A DNA stretch of 64,000 nucleotides from Novosphingobium piscinae (GTDB lineage: Bacteria; Pseudomonadota; Alphaproteobacteria; Sphingomonadales; Sphingomonadaceae): positions 310,001 to 374,000 of the forward strand of contig NZ_JACLAX010000001.1 of the NCBI RefSeq assembly GCF_014230355.1. Reading direction: 5' to 3'. A model generated the notes under the pieces. That model had not been told where the DNA came from. It ran no database searches and saw nothing but the letters and a program-made list of their open reading frames with translations. Within the stretch, counting starts at the first letter, position 1, and each line of letters starts with the position of its first letter. Below are positions 7,412 to 19,129 of this stretch, piece after piece. Made by a program: the position numbers and the translations under genes.

Positions 7412-10045
7412 ATGAAGCAGCATCTGCTGGCCACCGCCGCGCTTGTCGCCACGCTGGCCGCCACCACCGCCCAGGCCCAATCCGCCCAGACCCAGTCGGC
7501 CGCGACCGAAACCGGCGGCGAGGACAGCCCGATTGGCGAGATCGTGGTCACCGCCCAGAAGCGTTCGGAGAACGTGCAGAACGTCCCCATCGCGATCAGC
7601 GCCTTCACCGCCACTTCGCTGCGCGAACGCTCGGTCACCTCGGTGTCGTCGCTGTCGGCACTGGCGCCCAACGTCAACCTCGATGGCGGCACGCCGTTCT
7701 CGGGTTCCTCGGCCGTGCTTTCGGCCACGATCCGCGGCATCGGCTCGGACGACTTCGCCTTCAACATCGACCCCGGCGTGGGCATCTATCTCGACGGCGT
7801 CTACCTGGCCCGGACCGTCGGCGCCAACCAGGACCTGCCCGACGTGGAGCGGGTCGAGGTGCTCAAGGGCCCGCAGGGTACGCTGTTCGGGCGCAACACC
7901 ATTGGCGGCGCGATCAGCATCGTCACCCATGATCCGGGCAAGGAGTTCAAGGGCAGCTTCGACGTCACCACCGGAAGCTACAATCTGGTCAAGGTGCGCG
8001 CGACGGTTGACGTGCCGCTGTCCGACAGCCTGTTCTCGTCGCTCACCGCGGCCAGTCTGAACCGGCAGGGCTTCCTCAAGCGGATCCCCTTCCCCGACCA
8101 GCGCGCCGGCAATTCCGATCCGTTCACCCGCTTCGCCAACGCCGGCTACGCCAGCGCCTCGCGCGAGAGCGGGGATGCCAGCGTCAGCCTGCGCGGCAAG
8201 CTCAAGTGGGACAATGGCGGGGCGGTCACCGCCACGCTCTCGGCCGACTATACCCACCAGGACAGCTCTGGGCAGGCGACCAAGCTGCTCGGCGTCTACC
8301 CCTCGATTCCGGGTCCGTTCGCCGGCACGGCCAACCTCCCCGGCACCGCCTTCGATCCGACCGCGAGCACCGGCTTCCTGTTCGCCGGGCTGTACAACTT
8401 CTGCATCGGCAGCACGCCGGCGCAGATCGCGGCGCGCAATGCCCAGGCGCTGTGCGGACCGCGCGGCACGCAGTTCAACCCGCGCTATCAGCTGCCCGGG
8501 CTGGCCAGTGTGAACGTCGACGCCAACCCGCTTAACGACCGCCTGCCATGGGATGGGCGCTTCCTGCTGTCCGATCCCGACCTCAGCTATGCCACCGGCC
8601 CGAGCTTCAACCAGCTGACCGCCTGGGGCCTGGGCGGGACCGTCCAGGCCGAGGTCAGCCCCGACCTGACCGTCAAGTCGATCACCGCCTACCGCAACAC
8701 CCGGTGGAAGGCCGGCGTCGATGCCGACGGCTCGCCGTTGTCGTTCCTCGAGCTGACCTTCACGCAGAACCAGTGGCAGTTCAGCCAGGAGCTGCAGCTG
8801 CTCGGCAAGGCCTTCGACAGCAAGCTCAACTACGTGCTGGGCGCCTATTACTTCAAGGAAAAGGGGAACCTGCACGACTACGTCAACTTTGCCGAAGGGC
8901 TGCTCCAGGTCGACGGACCCAACAGCTTCGACACCGAGAACTGGGCCGCCTTCGGCCAGATCGACTTCCGTCCCAGCGACCTGCTCGGCTTCACCGTGGG
9001 CGGGCGCTACACCCGCGAGCGCAAGCTGTTCATCGGTGGTCAGCAGGATCTGAACGGCGGCAACTACAAGCTGTTCGGCTGCGCCGCCGGCGATGGCACG
9101 ATCGCGCCCTTCGGCAACTTCCCGCTGGCCCCGCCGGTCGGCGCCGGCGGGCCGCCCTGCTTTGCCGCGCTGTCATTCCCCACGGCGGCCAATCCGGTGC
9201 AGATCTATGTCCCCGGCGAGAACCGCAAGACCTTCTCCGACTTCTCGCCGAAGGTCGGCATGCAGCTGCATCCGACGCGCGACGTGATGGTCTACGGCTC
9301 GTGGTCGCGCGGCTACAAGACCGGCGGCTGGACCACGCGCCTGACCAACCCGCAGGGCCAGGTCGCCCCCGATTTCAACGAGGAGCGGGCCAGCACCTTC
9401 GAGGCGGGGATCAAGTCGAGCCTGCTCGACCGGCATCTCCAGCTCAACCTGTCGGCCTTCACCACGGCCTATCAGGGCGTGCAGCTCAACATCCAGATCG
9501 GCACCTCGCCGACCATCGCCAATGCCGGCGACGCGCGGATCAAGGGCTTCGAGGTGGAGATGGTCGCCGCGCCGGTCCGCGGGCTGACGATCAACGCCGC
9601 GCTCGGCCATATCGACGCGCGCTACACCGCGCTGCAGCCCGCCGCGCTGGTCAACGCCAGCCCGATCCCGGGGATTCAGGCGGGGATCTTCGTCGGCGCG
9701 CCACTGCCCAAGACCGCGAACTGGAAGATCAACGTCTCGCCGCGCTACGAATACGGCCTGGGCAACGGCGGGTCGATCGTGCTGATCGGCGACTGGACCC
9801 ATACCACCGAGGTCTGGAACGATGTCGCCCGGGCCGTGCTGCTGCGCCGTCCGACCAATGACATCGTCAACGCCAGCATCGCCTACAACGCGCCCGACGA
9901 GCGCTGGTCGCTGACCGCCGGCGGGACCAACCTGACCGCCACGCGCTTCCTCACCAGCGGCAATCTCAACCTGGCGGACGGTGCGGCCTTCGGCACCTTC
10001 AACCGTCCGCGGGAATGGTACCTGCGGTTCGGGATGACCTTCTGA
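7412..10045 (+). CDS. TonB-dependent receptor, probable aromatic-compound transporter
   Basis: An 877-residue outer-membrane receptor. It has a signal peptide ending TTAQAQ near residue 24, the TonB-box-like GEIVVTAQKRSENVQNVP, a plug domain with TIRGIGSDDF and VERVEVLKGPQGTLFGRNT, and a ~700-residue barrel ending in the outer-membrane C-terminal phenylalanine (RFGMTF). The ATG at 7412 follows AAGGGGAGAG. The VVTAQKR...NVP group is the type most expanded in sphingomonads and is often placed with aromatic catabolic genes. Its stop overlaps the start of the alcohol dehydrogenase (TGATG), so the two are translationally coupled. This suggests that the dehydrogenase acts on what the receptor imports. 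The upstream TATTGCTAT motif suggests control by the AraC protein. Confidence 0.95.
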   Translation: MKQHLLATAALVATLAATTAQAQSAQTQSAATETGGEDSPIGEIVVTAQKRSENVQNVPIAISAFTATSLRERSVTSVSSLSALAPNVNLDGGTPFSGSSAVLSATIRGIGSDDFAFNIDPGVGIYLDGVYLARTVGANQDLPDVERVEVLKGPQGTLFGRNTIGGAISIVTHDPGKEFKGSFDVTTGSYNLVKVRATVDVPLSDSLFSSLTAASLNRQGFLKRIPFPDQRAGNSDPFTRFANAGYASASRESGDASVSLRGKLKWDNGGAVTATLSADYTHQDSSGQATKLLGVYPSIPGPFAGTANLPGTAFDPTASTGFLFAGLYNFCIGSTPAQIAARNAQALCGPRGTQFNPRYQLPGLASVNVDANPLNDRLPWDGRFLLSDPDLSYATGPSFNQLTAWGLGGTVQAEVSPDLTVKSITAYRNTRWKAGVDADGSPLSFLELTFTQNQWQFSQELQLLGKAFDSKLNYVLGAYYFKEKGNLHDYVNFAEGLLQVDGPNSFDTENWAAFGQIDFRPSDLLGFTVGGRYTRERKLFIGGQQDLNGGNYKLFGCAAGDGTIAPFGNFPLAPPVGAGGPPCFAALSFPTAANPVQIYVPGENRKTFSDFSPKVGMQLHPTRDVMVYGSWSRGYKTGGWTTRLTNPQGQVAPDFNEERASTFEAGIKSSLLDRHLQLNLSAFTTAYQGVQLNIQIGTSPTIANAGDARIKGFEVEMVAAPVRGLTINAALGHIDARYTALQPAALVNASPIPGIQAGIFVGAPLPKTANWKINVSPRYEYGLGNGGSIVLIGDWTHTTEVWNDVARAVLLRRPTNDIVNASIAYNAPDERWSLTAGGTNLTATRFLTSGNLNLADGAAFGTFNRPREWYLRFGMTF

Positions 10046-11136
10046 TGGGGACGCCGGCCATCGCCGCGGTCAGCCGCACCGCCGGAGCGCCCCCGGTGCT
10101 CGAACCGGTCACGGTCGACGATCCGCGGCCCGGCGAGGTGCTGGTCCGCCTGGTCGCCACCGGGATCTGCCATACTGACATGGTGATGCGGGACGGCCAC
10201 CTGCCCGTGCCCATGCCGGTGGTGCTGGGCCACGAAGGCGCCGGGCACGTGGTCGCCGTCGGCGCCGGGGTCAGCCATGTCGTCCCGGGCGACGCGGTGG
10301 TCCTGTCCTTCGCCAGCTGCGGCGCCTGCCCGTCGTGCAGCGCCGCGGCCCCGGCCTACTGCCATGAGTTCGTGCCGCAGAACTTCCTCGCCACCCGGCC
10401 CGACGGCTCGACCGGCCTGACCGACAGCGCCGGGCCGGTGCACAGCCACGTCTTCGGCCAGTCCTCGTTCGCCACGCACTGCCTCGCCCTCGCCCGCAAC
10501 ACGGTCAAGGTCGATGCCGATCTGCCGCTTGACCTGATGGGACCGCTCGGCTGCGGCTTCCTGACCGGCGCGGGCGCGGTGTTCCATGCGCTCGACGTGC
10601 GGCCGGGCGACAGCCTCGTCGTGCTTGGCACGGGGGCGGTCGGCATGGCGGCGATCATGGCCGCGAAGATCCGCGGCGCCGGCCGGATCGTCGCGGTCGA
10701 CCGCGCGGCGGCGCGGGTCGAGCTGGCCCGGTCGCTCGGCGCCAGCGAAGGCGTGGTGGCGGACGGGCGCCCCCTTGCCGGGCACGGCCTTGCCGGGATC
10801 GATCACGTGCTCGACACCACCGGGCACGTGCCGCTGATCGAGCAGGCGATCCTCACCCTCGCCCCGCGCGGACAGGCCGGGCTGCTTGCGGCCTTCGCGC
10901 CGGGCCAGTCGCTGTCCCTGGATCCGGCCTTCATCATGAGCGCCGGACGGGTCGTGCGCGGCATCGTCGAGGGCTCGGCCGATCCCCAGGTGCTGATCCC
11001 GCAACTGATCGCCCACTGGCGCGCCGGCCGGTTTCCGATCGAGCGCCTGACCCGGTTCTACCCTTTCGCCGCCATTGCCGAGGCGATCGCCGCGGGCGAG
11101 AGCGGCGCAGTGATCAAGCCGATCGTGCGGATGTGA
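10045..11136 (+). CDS. Zinc-dependent alcohol dehydrogenase, aryl/benzyl-alcohol type
   Basis: A 363-residue medium-chain dehydrogenase. Catalytic zinc ligands are C42 (GICHTD), H63-E64 (GHEG) and the cysteine in LGCGF. The four structural-zinc cysteines are C92, C95, C98 and C106. The cofactor motif VVLGTGAVGM is present. The closest group by eye is the class III/benzyl-alcohol dehydrogenase branch, which oxidises primary or aromatic alcohols to aldehydes with NAD+. The ATG overlaps the TBDR stop by one base. An aldehyde dehydrogenase would be the expected next gene, and only its first codons remain (11139-11213). The alcohol product would therefore need another aldehyde dehydrogenase from elsewhere in the genome. 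Confidence 0.92.
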   Translation: MGTPAIAAVSRTAGAPPVLEPVTVDDPRPGEVLVRLVATGICHTDMVMRDGHLPVPMPVVLGHEGAGHVVAVGAGVSHVVPGDAVVLSFASCGACPSCSAAAPAYCHEFVPQNFLATRPDGSTGLTDSAGPVHSHVFGQSSFATHCLALARNTVKVDADLPLDLMGPLGCGFLTGAGAVFHALDVRPGDSLVVLGTGAVGMAAIMAAKIRGAGRIVAVDRAAARVELARSLGASEGVVADGRPLAGHGLAGIDHVLDTTGHVPLIEQAILTLAPRGQAGLLAAFAPGQSLSLDPAFIMSAGRVVRGIVEGSADPQVLIPQLIAHWRAGRFPIERLTRFYPFAAIAEAIAAGESGAVIKPIVRM

Positions 11137-11138
11137 CC

Positions 11139-11213
11139 GTGGACCACCCGCTGCACCTGCTGATCGATGGCCGCCTCGTCGCGGGGGCCGGGCGGCTGCC
11201 CGGTCCGGCCTGA
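11139..11213 (+). pseudogene. Stump of an aldehyde dehydrogenase gene
   Basis: Three bases after the alcohol dehydrogenase stop, a GTG opens a frame reading VDHPLHLLIDGRLVAGAGRL then PGPA and stop. LLIDGRLVAGA is the typical N-terminus of NAD-dependent aldehyde dehydrogenases. After a one-base shift at about 11199 the DNA can be read on as VRPDPAGRPPGRFALAS, which resembles the following NPATG...AS segment, to about 11270. The rest of the ~1.4-kb gene is missing and an unrelated secreted-protein gene starts at 11309. I read this as a deletion remnant of an ADH-ALDH operon. The match is short, so confidence is moderate. Confidence 0.55.
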
Positions 11214-11308
11214 CCCCGCCGGGCGCCCGCCCGGCCGTTTCGCGCTTGCCAGCGGCGAGTGGCTGGGTCAGTCACCGGGGAACGGCCAGATCACGGAGCG
11301 GACCAAGG

Positions 11309-12097
11309 ATGACAGGCTTGAAACCGGGATACCGAGACCTGTGGCGCAGCGCAGCGTTCGGCCTTGCCCTCGCTGCGGCGCTGCCGGCCGGCGCCACGCC
11401 GACCCCGGTGCTGGTGCGCGTGATCAGCCAGGACGCCAAGTTCATCGGCGACCACACCGGCGGGGCGGCCGTGGTGCTGCGTGATGCGGAGAGTCAGGCC
11501 GTGCTGGCCGAGGGGCGGACGCGCGGCGGTACCGGCGACACCGGCCTGATCATGCAGGCCACGGGCCGCAGTCCGCGCCGCGCGACCCCCGACACGGCCG
11601 GCTTCTCGGCCGTGCTCGAGATCGACCGTCCCACCCTTGTCCGGCTCGAGGTCCAGGGGCCGCTTGACCGCCCGGGTTCGGCCGTGCGCATCACCGCCGA
11701 GCGCTGGATCATGCCGGGCGAGCCGGTCACCGCCGGCGACGGCTGGGTGGTCGAGCTGCCCGGGCTGGCGGTCACCCCCACGGTCAGCCTGACCGGCGGG
11801 ATGCTCGCGGTCTCGGCGCAGGTCGAGCCGCTGTGCGGCTGCCCGATCGCTCCGGGCGGACTGTGGCCGGCCGCGGACTACCGGGTCAGCGCCAGCCTGT
11901 GGGCCGGCAACCGCCGGCTCGCCGAGGTGCCGCTGGCCTTCACCACCGCGCCCGGCGGCTTCAGCGGCCAGGTTCCCCTGCCCCCGGGTCCGCCCGCGAC
12001 GCTGATGATCTTTGCCCGCAACCTCGTCACCGGGGCGAGCGGGCTGGGCCGGATCGCGGTGCCTGCCGCGGCGGCGGGAGCGCGCAGCGCCCCCTGA
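11309..12097 (+). CDS. Secreted protein of unknown function (262 aa)
   Basis: An exported protein with a basic N-terminus and hydrophobic core (AFGLALAAALPAGATP, cleavage near residue 30). The mature part looks all-beta: short strands, many Val/Thr/Gly, and a segment LCGCPIAPGGLWPAADYRVSA with a CxC pair. I recognise no catalytic domain. Sequences like this occur beside TBDR/aromatic clusters, where they may bind or shield a substrate in the periplasm, but that is inference. The ATG at 11309 gives a proper signal peptide; the frame is open to 11246. It converges on the DeoR gene with 12 bases between. Confidence 0.7.
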   Translation: MTGLKPGYRDLWRSAAFGLALAAALPAGATPTPVLVRVISQDAKFIGDHTGGAAVVLRDAESQAVLAEGRTRGGTGDTGLIMQATGRSPRRATPDTAGFSAVLEIDRPTLVRLEVQGPLDRPGSAVRITAERWIMPGEPVTAGDGWVVELPGLAVTPTVSLTGGMLAVSAQVEPLCGCPIAPGGLWPAADYRVSASLWAGNRRLAEVPLAFTTAPGGFSGQVPLPPGPPATLMIFARNLVTGASGLGRIAVPAAAAGARSAP

Positions 12098-12109
12098 TCG
12101 GCCGGCGCG

Positions 12110-12889
12110 TCAGCCCGCGGGCAGAGCCAGCACGACCTTGACCCCGGCCGCGGCCAGGATGTCCGCCAGCTCGGGAGGGACCGCATCGGTGACGAGCACG
12201 TCGATCCGCTCGAGCCCGCAGACGATCGTGCCCGACTGGGTGCGGAACTTGCTGCTGTCGACCAGCAGGATCACCTGCTCGGCCCGCTCGATCAGGCGGC
12301 GCTCGGCGGCCACCAGCACGACGTCGGCCTGCATGATCCCCTGCGGCCCGACCGCGGCGGCGCCCATGAACAGCTTGGGCGCGTGGAAGCGCGGCATCGA
12401 TTCCTCGCCCGCGGCGGCGAGGATGATGTTCTGCTCGCGGAACACCGAACCCGAGGGCACGAGCAGGCCGGTCCCCTCCTGCGGCAGCAGCGCCTCGACG
12501 ATGTGCAGCGAGTTGGTCAGGACCTGGCAGCGCAGTCCGGCCAGGTGCGGGCACATCTGCAGCGTGGTGGTGCCGCCGTCGATCATGATCCCCTCGCCCG
12601 GCTCGACCAGCGCGGCGGCGGCCTTGCCGATCGCCTGCTTGGCGGCGGTGTTGAGCTGGATCGACTGGCTGAACGGGGTGCCGACCAGCACCGGGCCGGG
12701 ATCGCTCCCCTCGGGGCGCTTGGCCCCGCCGTGGACGCGGACGATCCGACCCGCCTCCTCCAGCTTGGCCAGGTCGCGGCGGATCGTGGCCGGCGAGGCC
12801 TGCAGCAGCCGCTCGAGTTCGCGATAGGAGACGAAGCCGGTCGGCCCGAGGGCCTCGACGATCAGCCGTTCACGCTCGGCCGCGTGCAT
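12110..12889 (-). CDS. DeoR-family transcriptional regulator of the rhamnose island
   Basis: A 259-residue regulator. The N-terminal winged helix-turn-helix has FVSYRELERLLQASPATIRRDLAKLEEAGRI in the usual DeoR arrangement, followed by RVHGGA. The C-terminal DeoRC ligand domain has GIMIDGGTTTLQM and VLTNSLHIVEAL, which binds phosphorylated sugars. It is the last gene of a four-gene minus-strand operon with the transporter, lactate dehydrogenase and kinase. DeoR proteins of rhamnose loci typically respond to rhamnulose 1-phosphate or a related intermediate (family knowledge). Its likely targets are the divergent promoters between 16740 and 16872. Confidence 0.9.
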   Translation of the reverse strand: MHAAERERLIVEALGPTGFVSYRELERLLQASPATIRRDLAKLEEAGRIVRVHGGAKRPEGSDPGPVLVGTPFSQSIQLNTAAKQAIGKAAAALVEPGEGIMIDGGTTTLQMCPHLAGLRCQVLTNSLHIVEALLPQEGTGLLVPSGSVFREQNIILAAAGEESMPRFHAPKLFMGAAAVGPQGIMQADVVLVAAERRLIERAEQVILLVDSSKFRTQSGTIVCGLERIDVLVTDAVPPELADILAAAGVKVVLALPAG

Positions 12890-12916
12890 GCCCGTCCCCT
12901 TGTGTTGCCCCGTGCC

Positions 12917-14179
12917 TCAGCTTCCCTGCCGCTCGGCAGCGAGTTGTTCAAGCGATTTGCCCTCGTTGCGCGGCGCCCAGATCGTCCCGACCACGCCGCT
13001 GATCACGAGGAAGGCGGTGAGGATCCAGGCCAGCTCGGTGAAATTGCTGGCCGCCAGCGAGGGTACGGCCAGGCTCCAGATGCCCAGGCCGATCCGGACG
13101 ATCGCAAAGGCCAGGCCCTGCGCGGTCGAGCGGATCGCGGTAGGGAACATTTCGGCGCTCCACAGCTGGAAGAAGCTCTGCGCCCCGAACCCGCCAGCCA
13201 CGCCCATGATCACGATATGGATGATCACCACCTTCAGGGTGAAGCCGAAGATCGCCAGCAGCGCCATGCCGATCACGTGCAGGAGCGCCGACAGCGCGAA
13301 CAGGCTGCGCTGGTTGACCCGGTCCGAGAGGCGCATGAACACGAACCAGATCGAGAGCATGCCGATAAAGAAGTAGCTCGCGGGGACGACGGTGGCCGCC
13401 CATTCCGGCAGGTTGTTCTGCTTGATCAGGTAGGGCGTGAAGAAGCCGTTGTAGCCGGCCCACAGGTTCCACATCCCGTACATCGTCACGAGGTAGAGCA
13501 CCGCGCCGAGATGGCGAAGGGTCAGCACGTCGCTCCAGCCGGAGGTCTTGCCGCCGGTGCTGGCCTGCAGCTCCTCCCAGCGTTCGCTTTCCTTCATGCG
13601 GCTGCGCAGGAAGGTGAGCCCGAGCGCCAGCACGGCGAGGTGGATGAACAGCCACCGCACGCCGGAAATGCCGAAGGGGGTCAGGAAGTAGCCGGCCACC
13701 AGCACGGCGACGGGGCCAAGGTACCAGAGGATCTGGGCTACCCCGGAATGGGCGCCGCGGGCATCGTCGGGGGCCTGTTCGGCGATCAGCGACCACGAGG
13801 CCGGAATGTCCGCGCCAACCGCGAGGCCGACTAGCAGGAAGCCGGTGATGATCATCCACGGCGCGGCCGCGAAGATCAGGAAGATCATGCCGAAGGCGTA
13901 GAACAGCATGTCGTACTGGTAGATGGTCTTGCGCCCGAACAGGTCGCACAGCCGCCCGCCGATCAGCGCGCCAACCCCGGCCGAAATGGCATTGGCCGAG
14001 AAGGCGCCGATCAGCCCGATGAAATTGTCGGAGAGATTGTACTGTTCCTTCCACAGCGCCAGCGCGACCGAGCCCGACACGATCGAGCCGGCGTCGATGT
14101 AGTTGGCCAGCCCGGCAAGCACAGTGTTGCGCCAGGGCTCGTCTTGCGTCCCTTTGGCATGGGGCACCGTGGTGGTCAT
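12917..14179 (-). CDS. MFS transporter, probable L-rhamnose permease
   Basis: A 420-residue inner-membrane protein with about 12 hydrophobic segments in two halves and a central hydrophilic loop near residues 205-235. The MFS signature between helices 2 and 3 reads GGRLCDLFGRKTIYQ, and the second copy is MRLSDRVNQRS. It belongs to the sugar-porter/metabolite-H+ symporter branch. Its start is 2 bases downstream of the lactate dehydrogenase stop, so it is in the same operon. The simplest role is proton-coupled uptake of L-rhamnose from the periplasm, or possibly of lactate, given its direct neighbour. Confidence 0.88.
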   Translation of the reverse strand: MTTTVPHAKGTQDEPWRNTVLAGLANYIDAGSIVSGSVALALWKEQYNLSDNFIGLIGAFSANAISAGVGALIGGRLCDLFGRKTIYQYDMLFYAFGMIFLIFAAAPWMIITGFLLVGLAVGADIPASWSLIAEQAPDDARGAHSGVAQILWYLGPVAVLVAGYFLTPFGISGVRWLFIHLAVLALGLTFLRSRMKESERWEELQASTGGKTSGWSDVLTLRHLGAVLYLVTMYGMWNLWAGYNGFFTPYLIKQNNLPEWAATVVPASYFFIGMLSIWFVFMRLSDRVNQRSLFALSALLHVIGMALLAIFGFTLKVVIIHIVIMGVAGGFGAQSFFQLWSAEMFPTAIRSTAQGLAFAIVRIGLGIWSLAVPSLAASNFTELAWILTAFLVISGVVGTIWAPRNEGKSLEQLAAERQGS

Positions 14180-14181
14180 CG

Positions 14182-15330
14182 TCAGGCTCTCCCGGCCAGG
14201 ATTGTAGGGTCGATTTCGGCGATGCGGGTGGTCCCGGTCAGCGCCATGGCGATGCGCATCTCGGCCTCGATAATGCGCAGCATGTGGCTCACTCCGGCCT
14301 CGCCGCCGGCCGCCAGGGCATAGGCCCAGGCGCGGCCGAGCAGCACGCCCTTGGCGCCGAGCGCGAGCAGGCGGACCACGTCCAGCCCCGAGCGCACGCC
14401 GCCATCGGCCAGCACGGTCAGGCGATCACCCACCGCCTCGGCGATCGGCGGCAGGGCCCGGGCGCTCGACAGCACGCCATCCAGCTGCCGCCCGCCGTGG
14501 TTCGACACGACGATGCCGTCGGCGCCCAGTTCGGCGGCCTCGCGGGCATCGGCGGGGTCCAGGATGCCCTTGATGATCAGCGGCCCCGACCATTCCGAAC
14601 GGATGAAATCGAGATCGCGCCAGTTGATCGAAGGGTCGAAATTGCCCCGCATCCACGCGAAGAAATCCTCGATTCCGGTGCGCCCCTGCAGCACCGGGGC
14701 GACATTGCCGAGCGTGTGCGGGCGGCCGAACAGGCCAACGTCCCAGGCCCAGCGCGGCCGGACCGCGGCCTGGGCGGCACGCCAGGCCGCGCCGCGCAGG
14801 CCCGGCGCGCCGGCCAAGCCAGTGTGATAGTCACGGTAGCGGCTGCCCGGCACCGGCATGTCGACCGTGAAGACCAGCGCCGAGCAGCGCGCCGCCACGG
14901 CCTGGGCCATCAAGTCGCGCATGAAGCCGCGGTCGCGGATCATGTAGAGCTGGAACCAGAACGGCCGGCTCGCCGCCGCGGCAACCTCGGGCAGGGCGCA
15001 GGCGCTGACCGTGGAGAGGGTGAAGGGAATCCCCGCCTGCTCGGCCGCGCGCACCGCCTGGCATTCGCCCCGGCGGGCGTTGAGCCCGGCGAGGCCGATC
15101 GGCGCCAGCGCCACCGGCAGCGCCTGTCGCTGCCCGAACAGCTCGGTCGAGAGGTCGAGCGCGGAGACGTCGCGCAGCACCCGCTGGCGCAGCGCCAGGT
15201 CGGCCAGGTCGCTGACGTTGCGGCGCAGGGTGGTCTCGGCGTAGGAGCCGCCGTCGATGTACTCGAACAGGAAGCGCGGCAGGCGGCGGCGCGCGGCCTC
15301 GCGGAAGTCCGCGATCGAGGCGATGATCAT
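14182..15330 (-). CDS. lldD: FMN-dependent L-lactate dehydrogenase (alpha-hydroxy-acid oxidase family)
   Basis: A 382-residue FMN TIM-barrel enzyme. The N-terminal [19 protein letters not shown] is the family opening. The catalytic histidine lies in [12 protein letters not shown] near residue 277, and FMN-phosphate binding is by [20 protein letters not shown]. It would oxidise L-lactate to pyruvate at the membrane, passing electrons to quinones. In this island L-lactate is the expected product of L-lactaldehyde made by rhamnulose-1-phosphate aldolase, so this enzyme closes the route to central metabolism. It overlaps the kinase stop by four bases (ATGA) and precedes the transporter by 2 bases. 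A related 2-hydroxy acid substrate cannot be excluded. Confidence 0.92.
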   Translation of the reverse strand: MIIASIADFREAARRRLPRFLFEYIDGGSYAETTLRRNVSDLADLALRQRVLRDVSALDLSTELFGQRQALPVALAPIGLAGLNARRGECQAVRAAEQAGIPFTLSTVSACALPEVAAAASRPFWFQLYMIRDRGFMRDLMAQAVAARCSALVFTVDMPVPGSRYRDYHTGLAGAPGLRGAAWRAAQAAVRPRWAWDVGLFGRPHTLGNVAPVLQGRTGIEDFFAWMRGNFDPSINWRDLDFIRSEWSGPLIIKGILDPADAREAAELGADGIVVSNHGGRQLDGVLSSARALPPIAEAVGDRLTVLADGGVRSGLDVVRLLALGAKGVLLGRAWAYALAAGGEAGVSHMLRIIEAEMRIAMALTGTTRIAEIDPTILAGRA

Positions 15331-16739
15331 GCAGGGGTCTCCAGCCGGCCCGCCACCGCGGCGCTCCAGGCCGCGCGGTAGGGGGCGAGATCATGGTCGA
15401 GCGGCGCCACGCGGACCAGCTCGCCGGCCGGGCACAGCGCCGGATCGATCAGGCGCAACGCGCCGAACGAGACATCGTTGTGGGCATTGGCCGTATAGAC
15501 CGCGCAGCCGGGGCGCAGCGCCGCCAGGGCGCGGACGAAGACCTCGGCCTCGGCGAAGCGGCCTTCGACCAGGATCCGGTCGCGCGCGCCGATCAGGTCC
15601 AGCGCGGCATCGGCCACCAGCGCCGCGTAGAGGCAGGCCGCGGCGCGGCGTTGGTACCAGTCCTCCGGGCGCTGGACGAAGGTGAAGCGCCCCGCCGGGA
15701 AGGGTCCGCAGCCCGGCGCCAGCGTGGGCAGGATCATTGCCCCCGCGGCCAGGACGGCCGGCACGGCGGCGAGCAACGCCGGCTGGTCGGGCTTGATATC
15801 GACCCGGCGGGTGTCGAGCTCGATCAGCGTCTCGATCTCGCGCCCGCCCATGAACCGCGCCGAGGGGACCGGCCGGCCGAAGGCATCGACATTGACCAGG
15901 CAGTCGCGCGCCTCGGGCAGGCCCGCAGTGTCCACCGGCGCGGCCGGCAGGCGCATGGCGATGAACCAGGTCCCGGTCGAAAGCACCGTGGCCTCGTGCC
16001 CGGCGATCTCGGCAAAGCCCCGCGCGGCAAGCAGCGCGGCATTCGAATCGTGCAGCCCGGCATGGACCACGACCTCGGCCGACAGCCCGGTGCGCGCTGC
16101 CAGTTCGGGCCGCAGCGGTCCGACCACCGCGCCTGCCGGCACGACCGGCGCGAACCGGTCGGCCCAGCCCCGTCGCTGCGCCAGCGGCGAGAAGCGTCCT
16201 TCGGCCGGGCACCACAGGTCGGAATGGCAGCCCAGGCTGGTGACTTCGCTCACCGCCCGCCCGGTCAGGAGCCAGGCCCAGTACTGCGCCCAGGGCACCA
16301 GCGTGGCGCGGGCCATCGCCGCGGGGTAGAGCTGGTCGAGCCAGAACAGCTGGGTGCCGATGTTCAGCCCGTCGGGCAGGGCGGGCGAGCCGGTGCGGGC
16401 GAAGGGATCGCGCTCGGCGCGGTAGGCGGCCAGCACGGCGGGCGGGATCACCTGCTCGTAGTCGAGCGGCGGAAAGGCCGCCGCGCCGTCGACCAGCGCG
16501 ACCACCCCGGCGCCGTGGCCGACCGGGATGATCCGTTCGACCGGGTGCCCGGCGAAGTCCGCCAGGGTTTCGACCAGCCAGTCGGCAATGCCGCCCAGGT
16601 CGAGCCGGCGCACCCCGTCGGTCGCGACGAGCCGGTTCGGCCGGACCTTGCGGTCGACCATCCGGCCCGCTGCGTCCCACAGGCTGACCTTGCTCAGCGT
16701 CTTGCCGAGATCGATGACGATGGTGGCGCCCGTGCTCAA
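15327..16739 (-). CDS. rhaB: FGGY-family carbohydrate kinase, probable L-rhamnulokinase
   Basis: A ~470-residue sugar kinase with the ASKHA fold. The phosphate-1 motif is [16 protein letters not shown], the substrate loop includes [10 protein letters not shown], and the later motifs are [11 protein letters not shown] and VLSTGTWF. Rhamnulokinases and related FGGY kinases phosphorylate a ketose with ATP in the cytoplasm; here rhamnulose to rhamnulose 1-phosphate fits the neighbours. I chose the TTG at 16739 because GGGAGAGA stands 6-7 bases upstream and the phosphate-1 motif follows at once; another TTG at 16766 is in frame. It is the first gene of the minus-strand operon and is divergent from the aldolase/dehydrogenase. 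Confidence 0.88.
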   Translation of the reverse strand: MSTGATIVIDLGKTLSKVSLWDAAGRMVDRKVRPNRLVATDGVRRLDLGGIADWLVETLADFAGHPVERIIPVGHGAGVVALVDGAAAFPPLDYEQVIPPAVLAAYRAERDPFARTGSPALPDGLNIGTQLFWLDQLYPAAMARATLVPWAQYWAWLLTGRAVSEVTSLGCHSDLWCPAEGRFSPLAQRRGWADRFAPVVPAGAVVGPLRPELAARTGLSAEVVVHAGLHDSNAALLAARGFAEIAGHEATVLSTGTWFIAMRLPAAPVDTAGLPEARDCLVNVDAFGRPVPSARFMGGREIETLIELDTRRVDIKPDQPALLAAVPAVLAAGAMILPTLAPGCGPFPAGRFTFVQRPEDWYQRRAAACLYAALVADAALDLIGARDRILVEGRFAEAEVFVRALAALRPGCAVYTANAHNDVSFGALRLIDPALCPAGELVRVAPLDHDLAPYRAAWSAAVAGRLETPA

Positions 16740-16872
16740 GCGCGTCTCTCCCGCAGTCCGTTCCAAGGCCCGTTCAAACGCTCAATAACAATCATTCTTG
16801 ATCAATTCCACTAAAAAGTCTATCAGTCCCAACCACGGGCGCACTGCCGCCGCTGGCCAGACAAGGGATGCC
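16740..16872. promoter_or_regulatory. Divergent promoter region of the rhamnose operons
   Basis: The 133 bases between the kinase and aldolase genes hold an AT-rich stretch (about 16780-16825) in GC-rich surroundings. Within it TTGATCAA (16798-16805) is a perfect palindrome, and CAATAACAATCATTC lies just upstream. This is the natural place for both promoters and for DeoR operators. I cannot assign -35 and -10 boxes with certainty. Confidence 0.5.
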
Positions 16873-18984
<2,112 letters not shown>

Positions 18985-19012
18985 GGCGGCTGCCACCGAC
19001 TTGCATCACCGA

Positions 19013-19105
19013 CCGTCCTGCTGAACTTGTTTCAGCATCCATGGTGCGGGATGCCACGGGCGGTGCGGCCGGAGAGATGGACCCTGAAACAAGTTCAGGG
19101 TGACG
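19013..19105. repeat. REP-like palindromic element with 15-bp perfect arms
   Basis: CTGAACTTGTTTCAG (19021-19035) and its exact reverse complement CTGAAACAAGTTCAG (19084-19098) flank a 48-base centre. The outer parts extend the symmetry imperfectly (CGTCCTG and CAGGGTGACG). Similar GAACTTGTTTCAG repeats are scattered through sphingomonad genomes (my recollection). It lies between the aldolase and isomerase genes and could fold into a long stem in the shared transcript, or have inserted there as a mobile repeat. Confidence 0.75.
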
Positions 19106-19129
19106 AAGAACAAGAGACGAGGTGCCCTG

